DNA of 64,000 nt from Oxalobacteraceae bacterium (GCA_027490725.1 JAIXXN010000027.1:62001-126000); one strand, 5' to 3'; shown: positions 26,216 to 35,362, counted from the stretch's first letter. Notes: generated by a model not told the origin, from the letters alone. Translations and numbers: made by a program.

Positions 26216-27298
26216 ATGGGCGCTAGACGCTGGCTGGCCACACTGGCCTTGCTGGGCTGCTCGGTGGCATTTGCCGGTAGCGCAGATCCCGTGCTGTTTT
26301 CCTTTGCCACGGTGGGCGATTCGCGCACCGACGCGGCACTGGCTAGCACCGCACAGGACCGGCGCTTTCTGCAAAACAGCAAAGCGCTGGCGCGCATCGT
26401 GCGCGAGATCGGTCAGCAGCACCCGGCTGCACTGTTTTTTAACGGTGACATGATCATGGGGTACACCCGCGATGCGGTAGAGATCGCGCGCCAGTATGCC
26501 TATTGGCGCGGCATGATGGCCGGCCTGCTGGAAACTGGCACCTATGTGGTCCCGGTGCCCGGTAACCATGAGATGCAGTTCAAGGCCACCGACGCGGCAG
26601 GGCGTGTCAGCAAGACGGCACTGCCCGAGAATGCCGCGCGCTGGCGCGACAGCATGGGTGACCTGATCCTCGATTCGGCGCGCTGGCAGAGTGTCACTGG
26701 CACGACGCTGCAAGCGTTTGATGTTGCCAACACACCAGTCGCTGGTGGCCCTGACGGTAACCTGCACAGTCAGGAACAGCTCAGCTACTCGTTTGATGTG
26801 GCGGGCAGCCATTTCGTGGTGATCAATACCGATCCGGTGGGCAACGATGGTCATGCGCCGGTGCACTGGCTGGAGCAGGATTTGCAGCGTGCGCGTGCGC
26901 GAGGGATACAGCATATATTCGTGTTCGGGCATAAGCCGGCCTATACCTATCATTACCGGGCCGGTGTGGAAGCGGACGGCCTAGATATGGATCCCGACCA
27001 TGCACAGGCGTTCTGGCAGGTGATCGAACGCTACGGCGCCAGCTACTTCTGCGGCCATCAGCACATCTACAATGCCCAGCAGCCGGCGCAGGCCGATGGT
27101 GGTAAAGCCTGGCAAATCATGGTCGGTTCCGGTGGCTCGCCCTTTAGTGCCAAACCCGGCGACGGTCACGGCCCCACCGATCGACTCTATGCGTGGGCGC
27201 TGGTGCGCATCCACGTCAGCGGCCAGGTGGAAATCGAGGTGCGCGGCTTTGACGAAGCATATGGTCCAAGCCGGATTCTGCAGACTATCCGCTATTAG
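26216..27298 (+). CDS. Secreted calcineurin-like metallophosphatase
   Basis: A 360-residue periplasmic or extracellular phosphoesterase. An N-terminal signal peptide (MGARRWLATLALLGCSVAFA) is followed by the five metallophosphoesterase blocks: VGDSRTD, NGDMIMG, PGNHE, FGHKPAY and CGHQHIYN. These supply the Asp, Asn and His ligands of the dinuclear metal site. It is translated 10 bases after the TonB receptor with GAGGAGA before the ATG, so the two form an operon. Under the Pho box at 23922 they probably release and import phosphate esters. Substrate specificity is open. Confidence 0.87.
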   Translation: MGARRWLATLALLGCSVAFAGSADPVLFSFATVGDSRTDAALASTAQDRRFLQNSKALARIVREIGQQHPAALFFNGDMIMGYTRDAVEIARQYAYWRGMMAGLLETGTYVVPVPGNHEMQFKATDAAGRVSKTALPENAARWRDSMGDLILDSARWQSVTGTTLQAFDVANTPVAGGPDGNLHSQEQLSYSFDVAGSHFVVINTDPVGNDGHAPVHWLEQDLQRARARGIQHIFVFGHKPAYTYHYRAGVEADGLDMDPDHAQAFWQVIERYGASYFCGHQHIYNAQQPAQADGGKAWQIMVGSGGSPFSAKPGDGHGPTDRLYAWALVRIHVSGQVEIEVRGFDEAYGPSRILQTIRY

Positions 27299-27363
27299 AC
27301 CAGTGGTTTTGGCAGAGTTTGTTACTGAATGGTATTCTTAGTCCTTACAACCATGAGGGCATT

Positions 27364-28518
27364 ATGTCATTAATAACAAAAAAACTGGTTCAAGCGATCG
27401 CACTCGGCTGTGCTGCCATGGCAGCCGCCCACGCGGAAGATGTGATCCGGATCGGCCACGTAGCGGCCACCTCGGGCGGCATCGCCCATCTGGGCAAGGA
27501 CAATGAAAACGGCGCTCGTATGGCGGTCGATGAGCTGAACGCCAAAGGCGTCGTGATTGGCGGAAAAAAATACCGCATCATGCTGCTGGCGGAAGACGAT
27601 GCGGCCGATCCCAAGCAGGGTACGGCGGCAGCGCAGAAGCTGGTCGACGCCAAAGTGCAGGGCGTGATCGGCCACGAAACGTCCGGCACCACGATCCCCG
27701 CTTCGCGCATCTATCACGATGCCGGCATCCCGCAGATTTCGCCGTCGGCCAGTGCCATCCAGTACACCCGTCAGCGCTATAACACCACCTTCCGCAACGT
27801 TGCCAACGACGAGCAGCTGGGTGCGGCGCTGGCACGCTACGCGATGCAGACCATGAAGGTGCAGCGGGTTGCCGTGATCGACGACCGTACCGCTTACGGC
27901 AAAGGGCTGGCCGACGAATTCATCAAGAACGTCAAGAAGCACGGTGCTGCCACCGGCACCAGCATCGTCAACACCCAGTACACCACTGACAAGGCGACCG
28001 ATTTCAACGCGATTCTGACGGCTGTCAAAGCCAGCAAGCCGGATATGATTTTCTTCGGCGGCATGGATGCCGTGTCCGGCCCGATGCTGCGCCAGATGAA
28101 GCAGCTGGGCATGCCCCTCAAATTCATGGGCGGCGATGGCATGTGCTCGGACGGCGTGCCGCGGCTGGCCGGTAATGCGCTGATGGATGATCAGGTGATC
28201 TGCGCCGAAGCGGGCGGGGTCGAGGCGTCGCAGGAAAAAGGCATGGCCGATTTCCGCGTCGCTTATCGCAAGAAATTCGGTATCGAAGTGCAGACCTACG
28301 CACCGTATGCTTACGATGCGCTGATGACCATGGTCGAAGCGATGCAGAAGGCCGGTTCGCCAGATCCGGTCAAGTATCTGCCGGTGCTGGCGAAAAGCAC
28401 CCATAAAGGCGTGACTGGCAACATCACCTTCGATGCACGAGGTGATGTGCAGGATGGCGTGCTGACCATCTTCACTTTCCGCAACGCCAAGCGGGTCAAG
28501 CTGGGCGTGGTCAAGTAA
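27364..28518 (+). CDS. Periplasmic branched-chain amino acid-type binding protein, orphan
   Basis: A 384-residue LivJ/LivK-family solute receptor. The signal peptide ends at AAHAEDVIRIG; the receptor fold follows (VIRIGHVAATSGGIAHLGKDNENGA, GHETSGTTIPAS, TAYGKGLADEF). It probably binds a branched-chain or related amino acid. No permease or ATPase genes adjoin, so it must share a transporter encoded elsewhere. The gene starts 65 bases after the phosphatase and has no clear Pho box, so co-regulation is uncertain. Its stop abuts that of the convergent TonB receptor (28519). Confidence 0.88.
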   Translation: MSLITKKLVQAIALGCAAMAAAHAEDVIRIGHVAATSGGIAHLGKDNENGARMAVDELNAKGVVIGGKKYRIMLLAEDDAADPKQGTAAAQKLVDAKVQGVIGHETSGTTIPASRIYHDAGIPQISPSASAIQYTRQRYNTTFRNVANDEQLGAALARYAMQTMKVQRVAVIDDRTAYGKGLADEFIKNVKKHGAATGTSIVNTQYTTDKATDFNAILTAVKASKPDMIFFGGMDAVSGPMLRQMKQLGMPLKFMGGDGMCSDGVPRLAGNALMDDQVICAEAGGVEASQEKGMADFRVAYRKKFGIEVQTYAPYAYDALMTMVEAMQKAGSPDPVKYLPVLAKSTHKGVTGNITFDARGDVQDGVLTIFTFRNAKRVKLGVVK

Positions 28519-30732
28519 TCAGCCCGGTGGTGGCGGGCCGCCTTGCGGCGGGCCGAAGCGCGGCTCGCTGGGCTCGGCCTCTTTGTTCGGTCCGCCGATC
28601 CGGTAGGATAGCCCCAGATAGAACACCCGTCCATCGAAGCGGCGGGTACTGGTTTCCTGCAGCGTCGCGCTGTTCACCACGGTTTCCATCTTGTTGGTAT
28701 TGAACAGGTCGGTGACGGTCGCCAGCAAACTCAGGCGCGGGGTGAGTGCCTGTCGCAGACTCATATTGAAGGTGGAATTGGGCGAGCGATAGCCTGAACC
28801 CGACAGCATTTTCCCCTGCATCTGCAAGGCCATCTGGACTTGTGTATCAGCACTGTAGGCATAGTTCAGGCGCGCGCGGCCACTCAGCGAATTGGCGCTA
28901 CGTGTGCCGAGTACGCCATTGTCGTCCAGCGTGGTCTGTTGCATGCGCATCAGATTGCCGCTGGTGTTGAGCGTCAGCGCCGGCGTCAGCTTGCCACTGA
29001 CGGTGAACTCCAGACCGCTCGAATGGCTGCCTTCGCCATTGCGGCGGCTGGTCAGTAGCACGTTATTGGCGAGCAGGGTGCGGTAATCGACGATGGCGTC
29101 AGTATCTTTGCGGTAGTAGCCACGCAGATTGCTTTCCAGTCCGGCCAGTTTGGTTTCGTAGCCGACTTCGAAAGAATCCGTCTTGGTCGGTTTCAGCAGG
29201 GGATTACCGGACGAGACATTGAACTCGTCGCGATATACCACGTAGGGATTGAGGTCGTTAGCGTTCGGGCGGCGGATCCGGCGCGCATAGGAAAAACGCA
29301 GATTCGCCGTATCGCTGGCCTTGTAGGTGGCGAACAGGCTGGGCATGAAATTCAGGTAGCTGTTGCTGGCCTCGATCTGGCTGGTGTACTGGTGAATATC
29401 GAGCGCGGTATGTTCGCTGCGCAGACCGGCCAGCAGGCCCCAGTCATCGTTCAGGCGCAACTGGTAGGAAGCATACAGGGCCAGCACCGTCTCTTCCAGT
29501 TCGTAGCGGTTGCTGCGCGCCGGGTTGACGCTGGCCACAGCGCTGAGCGGATCGATGTCGGTGTAGAGGGTGTCGGCATCGCTGGTGTTGCTTGCGACTT
29601 TGTAGCCAGCTTTGGCGCTGCCACCCCACAGCGGACGCTCGTAGTCGCCCGTGAAGTCGACGATGCGGGTGCTGCTGTTGTTGCGTTGTGTGGCGCGGGT
29701 GTCTGCGCGCCCGCCATACAGATAGCGATTGGCGTAGCGGTTCTCGCTGTCATTCTCGGACGCCGACACGCGCAGATCGATTTTCAGCACTTCGTTGGGC
29801 AGCTCGCCCTTGTGATCGTAACGGCCGCCCCAGCCAAAATTCTTCGCGTCGCCTTCGCGCTGGGTGCTGCGCACATAGTCGCTGGCCGCTTGCAGCGCTG
29901 TGGCACCATTCACATAGTGGTCACTGCCGCGCTGGTCGTTGCTACGCCCGTGGTAGTTCAGGCTGGCGGCCAGCGTGTCGCTAGGGCTGAGGTTGTAGTT
30001 GACGGTGCCGTTCAGACCGAACATATCATTGAGACCGGCGCCGCTAGACTGCTGGCTGCTGTGCACCATGTTGCCGCTGCTGGCGTCGAGCCGGTCGCGG
30101 CTAACTTCAGCGGTGGAGTTACGCCCGTCATGGCGCACATGGAGCCCGCCCTGAAAGCCCCACAGGCCTTCGTTGTAGCTGCCGGAGAGGGCACTGTTGT
30201 AGCGGCCTTGCACACCGGCGTTGGTGTTGACGTTGGCAAAGCCACCGGGTTTGCGGTTGCGCCGCATCACCAGATTCAGAATCGGCCCACCGCCGGCTTC
30301 ATTGCCGAACTGGGCGCCGGGATTGTTGATGACCTCGACCGATTCGATATCGTCGGCCTGCATTGCGTTCAGCGTGGCGCCACGGTTTTCGCCTTGCAGC
30401 ATGGCGGACGGTTTGCCATCCACCAGGATCTGGACATTGGTGCTGCCGCGCAGACTCACCGTGCCATCGGGATCGACCGCCACGGACGGCACATTGTTGA
30501 GCGCATCGGCGGCGCTGCCGTTGCTGCTGCTGATGTCGGATTTGACATCGTAGACCTGTCGGTCGATGCGGTTGGTGGGACGTTCACCGGCCACATTCAC
30601 GGACGGCACAACGGTGGCGACGGCGGCTTCGGCGGCTTTGCTGCTGGCCGCTTTCAGCGGCGTGGCAGGGACAGTTTGCGCCAGTGCGGCCAGCGGACTG
30701 GCCAGACAGGCAGTGAGGAGAATTTTTTGCAT
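28519..30732 (-). CDS. TonB-dependent receptor of the outer-membrane beta-barrel-3 type
   Basis: A 737-residue receptor. The signal peptide is MQKILLTACLASPLAALAQ. A plug domain has TVSLRGSTNVQILVDGKPS and IESVEVINNPGAQFGNEAGG. The barrel then follows, and the C-terminus carries an unusual proline/glycine tail (FGPPQGGPPPPG) after the last strand. The plug style resembles the family common in Massilia and Caulobacter, often of unknown substrate. ATG 30732 is chosen because it begins a proper signal peptide. No ribosome site is evident. A weak Fur-like sequence lies upstream at 30806-30824. Confidence 0.86.
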   Translation of the reverse strand: MQKILLTACLASPLAALAQTVPATPLKAASSKAAEAAVATVVPSVNVAGERPTNRIDRQVYDVKSDISSSNGSAADALNNVPSVAVDPDGTVSLRGSTNVQILVDGKPSAMLQGENRGATLNAMQADDIESVEVINNPGAQFGNEAGGGPILNLVMRRNRKPGGFANVNTNAGVQGRYNSALSGSYNEGLWGFQGGLHVRHDGRNSTAEVSRDRLDASSGNMVHSSQQSSGAGLNDMFGLNGTVNYNLSPSDTLAASLNYHGRSNDQRGSDHYVNGATALQAASDYVRSTQREGDAKNFGWGGRYDHKGELPNEVLKIDLRVSASENDSENRYANRYLYGGRADTRATQRNNSSTRIVDFTGDYERPLWGGSAKAGYKVASNTSDADTLYTDIDPLSAVASVNPARSNRYELEETVLALYASYQLRLNDDWGLLAGLRSEHTALDIHQYTSQIEASNSYLNFMPSLFATYKASDTANLRFSYARRIRRPNANDLNPYVVYRDEFNVSSGNPLLKPTKTDSFEVGYETKLAGLESNLRGYYRKDTDAIVDYRTLLANNVLLTSRRNGEGSHSSGLEFTVSGKLTPALTLNTSGNLMRMQQTTLDDNGVLGTRSANSLSGRARLNYAYSADTQVQMALQMQGKMLSGSGYRSPNSTFNMSLRQALTPRLSLLATVTDLFNTNKMETVVNSATLQETSTRRFDGRVFYLGLSYRIGGPNKEAEPSEPRFGPPQGGPPPPG

Positions 30733-30805
30733 GTATGGGTTGGAATCGCCACGGGCAGCGCGGCTTGCAATGCTAAAGAACGACGATTCTAACCTCGCGC
30801 CAAAC

Positions 30806-30824
30806 AAGAATAATTACTATTTAC
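30806..30824 (-). promoter_or_regulatory. Weak Fur-like sequence before TonB receptor
   Basis: Read on the minus strand, GTAAATAGTAATTATTCTT matches 12 of 19 positions of the Fur box consensus. The region is AT-rich by composition, so a chance match is quite possible. Confidence 0.22.
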
Positions 30825-30905
30825 AATACTTTACTTGGGAAACACTGGCTTACCGGGAAGCGTTGCGAAACGCGGGCAGCCCAGAGCAGAATAACCCGGA
30901 TCAGC

Positions 30906-31244
30906 TCACTCGGCTTCCGGCGGCGAGGTCAGGTAATCGGCGATCTTGATCGCACAGTCGGCCGGCATGGAGAGGAAATAGGCGTCGTTACGGTAGCGCC
31001 CATGGCTACCGATATGGGCACTGTGTAACACCGTCAGCGCGACACGGTTGACAAGATCGCAGCCGGGGAAGCTGAAATGCAACACAAAGTTCTCGCCGAT
31101 GGGCATCGCATGTTCGCTCAGAAACGCCACCCCGTGACGCGAGATGTCAATGATCTGCGTCGTCACGTTGTGCTGGTCATCCATGTCTGTCAGGTGAGCA
31201 TCCACCTGCAGCAAGCGTTTCACGTGCTCTCGTCTGGGATCCAT
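30906..31244 (-). CDS. PilZ-like c-di-GMP receptor protein
   Basis: A 112-residue single-domain PilZ-like protein. IIDISRHGVAFLSEH provides the DxSxxG motif. The usual N-terminal RxxxR is loose here (RREHVKR), so nucleotide binding is plausible but not certain. It lies 72 bases after the Crp-like gene and on the same strand as fnr, so all three may be one transcript. Its effector role, if any, would link the oxygen regulators to c-di-GMP made or degraded by the divergent GGDEF-EAL protein. Confidence 0.72.
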   Translation of the reverse strand: MDPRREHVKRLLQVDAHLTDMDDQHNVTTQIIDISRHGVAFLSEHAMPIGENFVLHFSFPGCDLVNRVALTVLHSAHIGSHGRYRNDAYFLSMPADCAIKIADYLTSPPEAE

Positions 31245-31316
31245 GTGCCGGTGTGCGCTAAAAAACCACAGTATGCCAGAAGCAGCCGGTCCGTACGAGC
31301 TAGCCGGCGGTCGCGT

Positions 31317-31982
31317 CTATGCCAGTGCCGGGATATCCGTCAAAGGCATGCCATCGGCCAGTTGTTGCAGGGCCTCGCGTGACTGCACCACGAAACCGCG
31401 CTGTCCCAGTGAAATCCAGCCATGCCGTTTCAGCGCGCTCAGGGTGCGGCTGACCGTCGCCGGGGTGAGCCCCAGATAATCGCTGATCTCCTGGCGCGAC
31501 ATCGGCAAGGCGGCATGGGCTTCCTGTTCCGGCGTGGCGGGCGCTTTGCCAGCCCGTTGCAGCAGGAACAGGACGATACGCTGGCAGGCGCCGGCACTAC
31601 GCAGGGTGGCGGCGGCAACTTGCTGGCGTTCGATTTCGCGGCTCAGCATGGCACTGAACAGGTCGCAGCTATAGGGCTCGCGGTCCATCAGTTCGGCCAT
31701 CTGGCGGTAGGGCACCAGGTCGAGCTCGCAATCGGTGAGCGCCAGGGCGGACGCATGGCGTTCCGGCTCGCCGATGGTGTCGATACCGAGCCAGTCACCG
31801 GGCTGAACGAAGTCGATAATCCGTTCGACCCCGTCGCCGCATTGCTGGTACAGCTTGATATGGCCGCTACGGACATAGTACAGCTCATCGCTGGCCGCAT
31901 CGTGCATCTGGAACAGATGCTCGCCGCGGGCAAGCGCGAGTTGACTGCCAAGCTGGCATTGGGCGAGTTCCAGGTCCATCAT
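31317..31982 (-). CDS. Crp/Fnr-family regulator lacking iron-sulfur cysteines
   Basis: A 221-residue regulator with a cNMP-like sensor domain (about 15-110) and a winged helix (MSRQEISDYLGLTPATVSRTL, about 163-183). The N-terminus has only one cysteine, so it cannot hold an FNR-type cluster. The recognition helix has Ala where FNR and Crp have Glu (TPATVSR), so DNA specificity probably differs. Its ATG overlaps the fnr TGA in the sequence ATGA, giving translational coupling. The signal is unknown. Confidence 0.85.
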   Translation of the reverse strand: MMDLELAQCQLGSQLALARGEHLFQMHDAASDELYYVRSGHIKLYQQCGDGVERIIDFVQPGDWLGIDTIGEPERHASALALTDCELDLVPYRQMAELMDREPYSCDLFSAMLSREIERQQVAAATLRSAGACQRIVLFLLQRAGKAPATPEQEAHAALPMSRQEISDYLGLTPATVSRTLSALKRHGWISLGQRGFVVQSREALQQLADGMPLTDIPALA

Positions 31983-32716
31983 GCTGCCACCAGCATGGTT
32001 TGTTGTTGGGCTTGCTGAGCATGACCAAACGCCATGGTGCGCAAGGTGCCCATATCGAGCAGCTTCACATCACGTCGGCTTAGTTCGAACAAGGCGCGCT
32101 GTTTGAATTGCAGCAACAGACGACTGACACATTCGGCGGTGACGCCCAGATAACTGGCAATATCGCAGCGCGACATCGGTAGCCGGAACGCTTCCGGCTG
32201 GTAGCCGTAGGTGGCCTGCCGTTCGGACAGTGTCAGCAACAGATCGGCCATGCGCTGTTCGGCCTGGGTATTGCGCAGCATCAGCGCAGCGCGCTGTTCG
32301 CGGCGCATCTCACGGCTGAGCAGGGCATGCAGGTGCGCCCGCATGACTGGACGGCGACGTCCTTCGAAAGCATGGCGATTCCAGCTGATGCTGCATACCA
32401 CGCTATCTTCCAGCGCCACCACACTGTTGGCGTATTCCAGCTGGTCCAGCGCATCGAGACCGATGAAATCGGGTGCCAGCGCAAAACCAATCACCTGGGA
32501 ATCCGCTTCCGGGGCCGAGGGGCCGCGTACCACTTTGAAGCTGCCGGAACGAATGTGATAGATCTGGTCACCTACCGCGGAACCCGCTTCGTATAGGCTG
32601 GTATGGCGTTCGATGCGGATGCGATGGCTGGTGGCCTGACTGCCGGCGGCGGCTCCGACGCACTGGGTACGTTGATCACAGGCGCTGCAATTATTGGTTT
32701 GGAGTGTGTTTGCCAT
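31979..32716 (-). CDS. fnr: FNR, oxygen-sensing [4Fe-4S] regulator
   Basis: A 245-residue global anaerobic regulator. Cluster ligands are C10, C13 and C19 (NCSACDQRTQC, the C-x2-C-x5-C pattern) plus C108 in SVVCSIS. The sensor roll is followed by a helix-turn-helix, MSRCDIASYLGVTAECVSRLL, which retains the Glu and Ser-Arg that contact TTGAT. The start at 32716 follows AGAAGAAA. A longer frame upstream would run across the promoter. Two perfect FNR boxes lie 62-110 bases upstream, so it is probably autoregulated. It overlaps the next Crp-like gene by the ATGA junction. Confidence 0.94.
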   Translation of the reverse strand: MANTLQTNNCSACDQRTQCVGAAAGSQATSHRIRIERHTSLYEAGSAVGDQIYHIRSGSFKVVRGPSAPEADSQVIGFALAPDFIGLDALDQLEYANSVVALEDSVVCSISWNRHAFEGRRRPVMRAHLHALLSREMRREQRAALMLRNTQAEQRMADLLLTLSERQATYGYQPEAFRLPMSRCDIASYLGVTAECVSRLLLQFKQRALFELSRRDVKLLDMGTLRTMAFGHAQQAQQQTMLVAA

Positions 32717-32777
32717 GTCGATTTCTTCTACTATTGCTACGATGAAGCCATGGTAGAGAAGCAAGTCAGCGAATTCC

Positions 32778-32791
32778 TTGATGCAGATCAA
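32778..32791. promoter_or_regulatory. Perfect FNR box 1
   Basis: TTGAT-GCAG-ATCAA, a full match to the FNR consensus. The centre is about 69 bases from the fnr start and about 104 from the divergent GGDEF-EAL start. Confidence 0.75.
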
Positions 32792-32812
32792 AAATGAAAA
32801 GATTTGCTTCGG

Positions 32813-32826
32813 TTGATCTACATCAA
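32813..32826. promoter_or_regulatory. Perfect FNR box 2
   Basis: TTGAT-CTAC-ATCAA, also a full match, 35 bases from box 1 centre to centre. Its centre lies about 70 bases before the GGDEF-EAL start, mirroring the distance of box 1 from fnr. Each box may therefore serve one of the two promoters. Confidence 0.75.
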
Positions 32827-32888
32827 GTGTTTTTTTGGCGAAAATCAGTACTCTTCGTCTACTATTACTGAGTACCATAAGGACTTCC

Positions 32889-34937
32889 ATGATTAGCCTG
32901 GCGCAAGCACGGGCCGCTGTGGCATCCGTTGAGAGCGAACTGTGTACAGTGTTCTCCGGCGCGACACTCGATGCATTACCAGAACAAATAGCTTTACTTG
33001 GCCGCGGCGGTATGGTGCTGGACGCGAATGCTGCGTGGCGCGATGCCGTGCATGGCGGCCGCCATCCGCTCGAGCATGGTCATCAGCACGGGGTGGATGC
33101 CGTGTTGGCTGGCCAGTTGCCTGCCTACCATGCCGAATATGGCAGCATAGATGGGCGCAATCACTACAGCGTGTCCGTGGTGCCACTCGATGACCGGGCG
33201 GCACTGGCGATACACCGCGACATTACCGCCCAGCGCAGGGTGGAGGCGGCGCTGCGGGTCGCGGCCACCGCCTTTGAGGCGGCGCAGGGCATGATGATCA
33301 GCGATGCTGACGGTTATATCCTGCATGTAAATCCGGCGTTTACCCGTATCACCGGCTACAGTGCTGCCGAGATTGCCGGTAAGACCCCGCGCATCCTGAG
33401 TTCGGGACGGCACCCGGCCGAGTTCTATCAGCAGATGTGGCAGGCGATTGCCCGCGATGGCAGCTGGGAAGGCGAAATCTGGAATCGCCGCAAGAATGGC
33501 GAAATCTATCCGGAGCATCTGCGCATTACAGCGGTACGCGACCAGCAGGGCCGGATCAGCAATTACGTCGCGGCGCTCACCGATATTTCACTGAGTAAGG
33601 CCGCCAATGACGAGATCCGCAGTCTGGCGTTTTACGATCCGCTCACGCAGTTGCCGAACCGGCGCCTGCTGCTCGACCGTCTGCAGCACGTGGTGGCCAG
33701 CAGCACCCGTCACGACCGCTATGGTGCGCTGATGTTTATCGATCTGGATAATTTCAAGACCCTTAACGATACGCTTGGACACAACGTGGGCGACCAGTTG
33801 CTGCAGCAAGTGGCGGAGCGTTTGCAAGGCTGTTTGCGCAAGGGCGATACCGTGGCCCGACTCGGTGGTGACGAGTTTGTGGTGCTGGTGGAGGGACTCA
33901 GCAGCGCGCCGCGTGCGGCGGCGAGCGAGACGGAAGCGCTGGGTTCGAAGATCCTGTCGTCGCTGAACCGGCCATATCTGCTGGGCACCCACCGCTGCCG
34001 TAGTACGCCCAGTATCGGTGCCACGCTATTCCATTGCGGCGAGTCGCCCTTGCCGGACGATCTTCTGATGCAGGCCGATATCGCCATGTATCAGGCAAAA
34101 CAGGCGGGGCGTAATGGGATGCGCTTTTTTGACCGGCAGATGCAGGAGCGCATCAGCGCGCGCGCCCAGCTGGAAGGCGATCTGCGGCAGGCGCTGGAAC
34201 GCCAGCAGTTTGCCCTGCATTATCAGGTGCAGGTTGATGCGCAGGGGCGCCCGCGCGGCGCGGAAGGCTTGTTGCGCTGGCGTCGCGATGACGGCAGCAT
34301 GGTCTCGCCGCTGGAATTCATTCCGCTGGCCGAAGAGACTGGCCTGATCATTCCGATTGGGCACTGGGTACTGGAAACGGCCTGCGCGCGGCTGCAGGAA
34401 TGGCAGAGCGATCCGGCGTTGGCGCAGCTGATGCTGGCAATTAATGTCAGTGCTTCGCAGTTCCGCCAACCGGATTTCTGCGAAGAAGTCCAGCGTCTGG
34501 TGGCGCAATACGGTATCAATCCGGGCCTGCTCAAGCTGGAACTGACCGAAGGCGTGCTGCTGGAAATGGTGGAAGAAACCATCGTCAGCATGTGCCGCTT
34601 GCGTGATATCGGGGTGCGCTTTGCGCTCGATGATTTCGGGACTGGCTATTCGTCGCTGCAGTATCTGAAGCGCTTGCCGCTAAGCCAGCTGAAGATCGAT
34701 CAATCGTTTGTGCGGGACCTGGTCAGCGATAGCAGTGATCAGGCGATCGTGCAGACGATTATTGCGATGGCGGCCAGTCTGCAACTCGATGTGATTGCCG
34801 AAGGTGTCGAGACTGAAGCGCAACGCGCCCAGCTCGAAAAAATGGGCTGTCTGCGCTATCAGGGCTATCTGTTCAGTCACGCCGTGTCAGCGCCACAGTT
34901 ACGGGCGCTGGTGCGGGCTGGCGGGTTGGCCGGCTAA
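32889..34937 (+). CDS. PAS-GGDEF-EAL c-di-GMP enzyme divergent from fnr
   Basis: A 682-residue soluble sensor. A degenerate PAS-like region covers 25-110 and a PAS with PAC covers about 125-240. The GGDEF domain has RLGGDEF at 324-330 and an inhibitory RxxD site (317-320). The EAL domain starts near 430. The EAL signature reads EGL (459-461), but ELTE, DDFGTGYSSL and EGVET are intact, so phosphodiesterase activity remains possible. The ATG follows TAAGGA. The twin FNR boxes suggest that c-di-GMP turnover is switched by oxygen. No TM helix is seen. Confidence 0.92.
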   Translation: MISLAQARAAVASVESELCTVFSGATLDALPEQIALLGRGGMVLDANAAWRDAVHGGRHPLEHGHQHGVDAVLAGQLPAYHAEYGSIDGRNHYSVSVVPLDDRAALAIHRDITAQRRVEAALRVAATAFEAAQGMMISDADGYILHVNPAFTRITGYSAAEIAGKTPRILSSGRHPAEFYQQMWQAIARDGSWEGEIWNRRKNGEIYPEHLRITAVRDQQGRISNYVAALTDISLSKAANDEIRSLAFYDPLTQLPNRRLLLDRLQHVVASSTRHDRYGALMFIDLDNFKTLNDTLGHNVGDQLLQQVAERLQGCLRKGDTVARLGGDEFVVLVEGLSSAPRAAASETEALGSKILSSLNRPYLLGTHRCRSTPSIGATLFHCGESPLPDDLLMQADIAMYQAKQAGRNGMRFFDRQMQERISARAQLEGDLRQALERQQFALHYQVQVDAQGRPRGAEGLLRWRRDDGSMVSPLEFIPLAEETGLIIPIGHWVLETACARLQEWQSDPALAQLMLAINVSASQFRQPDFCEEVQRLVAQYGINPGLLKLELTEGVLLEMVEETIVSMCRLRDIGVRFALDDFGTGYSSLQYLKRLPLSQLKIDQSFVRDLVSDSSDQAIVQTIIAMAASLQLDVIAEGVETEAQRAQLEKMGCLRYQGYLFSHAVSAPQLRALVRAGGLAG

Positions 34938-34944
34938 GTGACTC

Positions 34945-35225
34945 CCCCATGCTGGCACCCATAAAGGCGTAGCCGTTCGGATCGCTATTGTCGAGCGTCG
35001 AGAACTGCGCGCCGCTGTAACGTGCTGCATAAGTGACGGACAGGCGATCGCTGACGTCATAGCTTTCCACAGCCGTGGCACGCCACTCGGGAATGCGCGG
35101 CTGCCACTTGCCGACACCGTCGGCATGCGCACGGCGCGGCCCAGCGAGGCTTTGACGGTCCAGTCCTGATAGGCCTGATAGGCCAGCGCGAATTCCAGAG
35201 ATGCAGTGTGTTGCGTTGCGCGATA
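34945..35225 (-). pseudogene. TonB-dependent receptor remnant
   Basis: Two frames on the minus strand each encode typical receptor-barrel text. One reads ALAYQAYQDWTVKASLGRAV then RMPTVS (35215 to about 35115). The other reads GKWQPRIPEWRATAVESYDV and continues to GAQFSTLDNSDPNGYAFMGA (about 35110 to 34950). In intact receptors these two parts are separated by a long barrel stretch. An internal deletion has therefore joined them out of frame, and both ends are missing. The remnant fills most of the 473-base gap between the GGDEF-EAL gene and the OmpA-like gene. No functional product is expected. Confidence 0.75.
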
Positions 35226-35334
35226 CGGAGTATAGATAAAATCACAACAAGTCAGCTCTTGTTGCCTGCAATTAAATCCGGAAAACGCTGATTTTTTTAT
35301 AGCTTTCTGACGGGAATGTGGCGGCGCCGCAAAT

Positions 35335-35362
35335 AACAACGCCCGGCGAGCCGGGCGTTGTT
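35335..35362 (-). terminator. Strong hairpin downstream of the Pal-like gene
   Basis: AACAACGCCCGGC (35335-35347) is the exact reverse complement of GCCGGGCGTTGTT (35350-35362), with a two-base centre. It lies about 50 bases past the stop of the Pal-like gene. Only a short T-containing tract follows, so it may act as a terminator or as a 3' RNA stabiliser. Confidence 0.6.

Noticed and set aside
29392..30792. Plus-strand frame of 466 codons opposite the second TonB receptor
   Set aside because: The minus-strand protein has signal peptide, plug and barrel; the plus frame is Ala/Gly/Val-rich without any motif.
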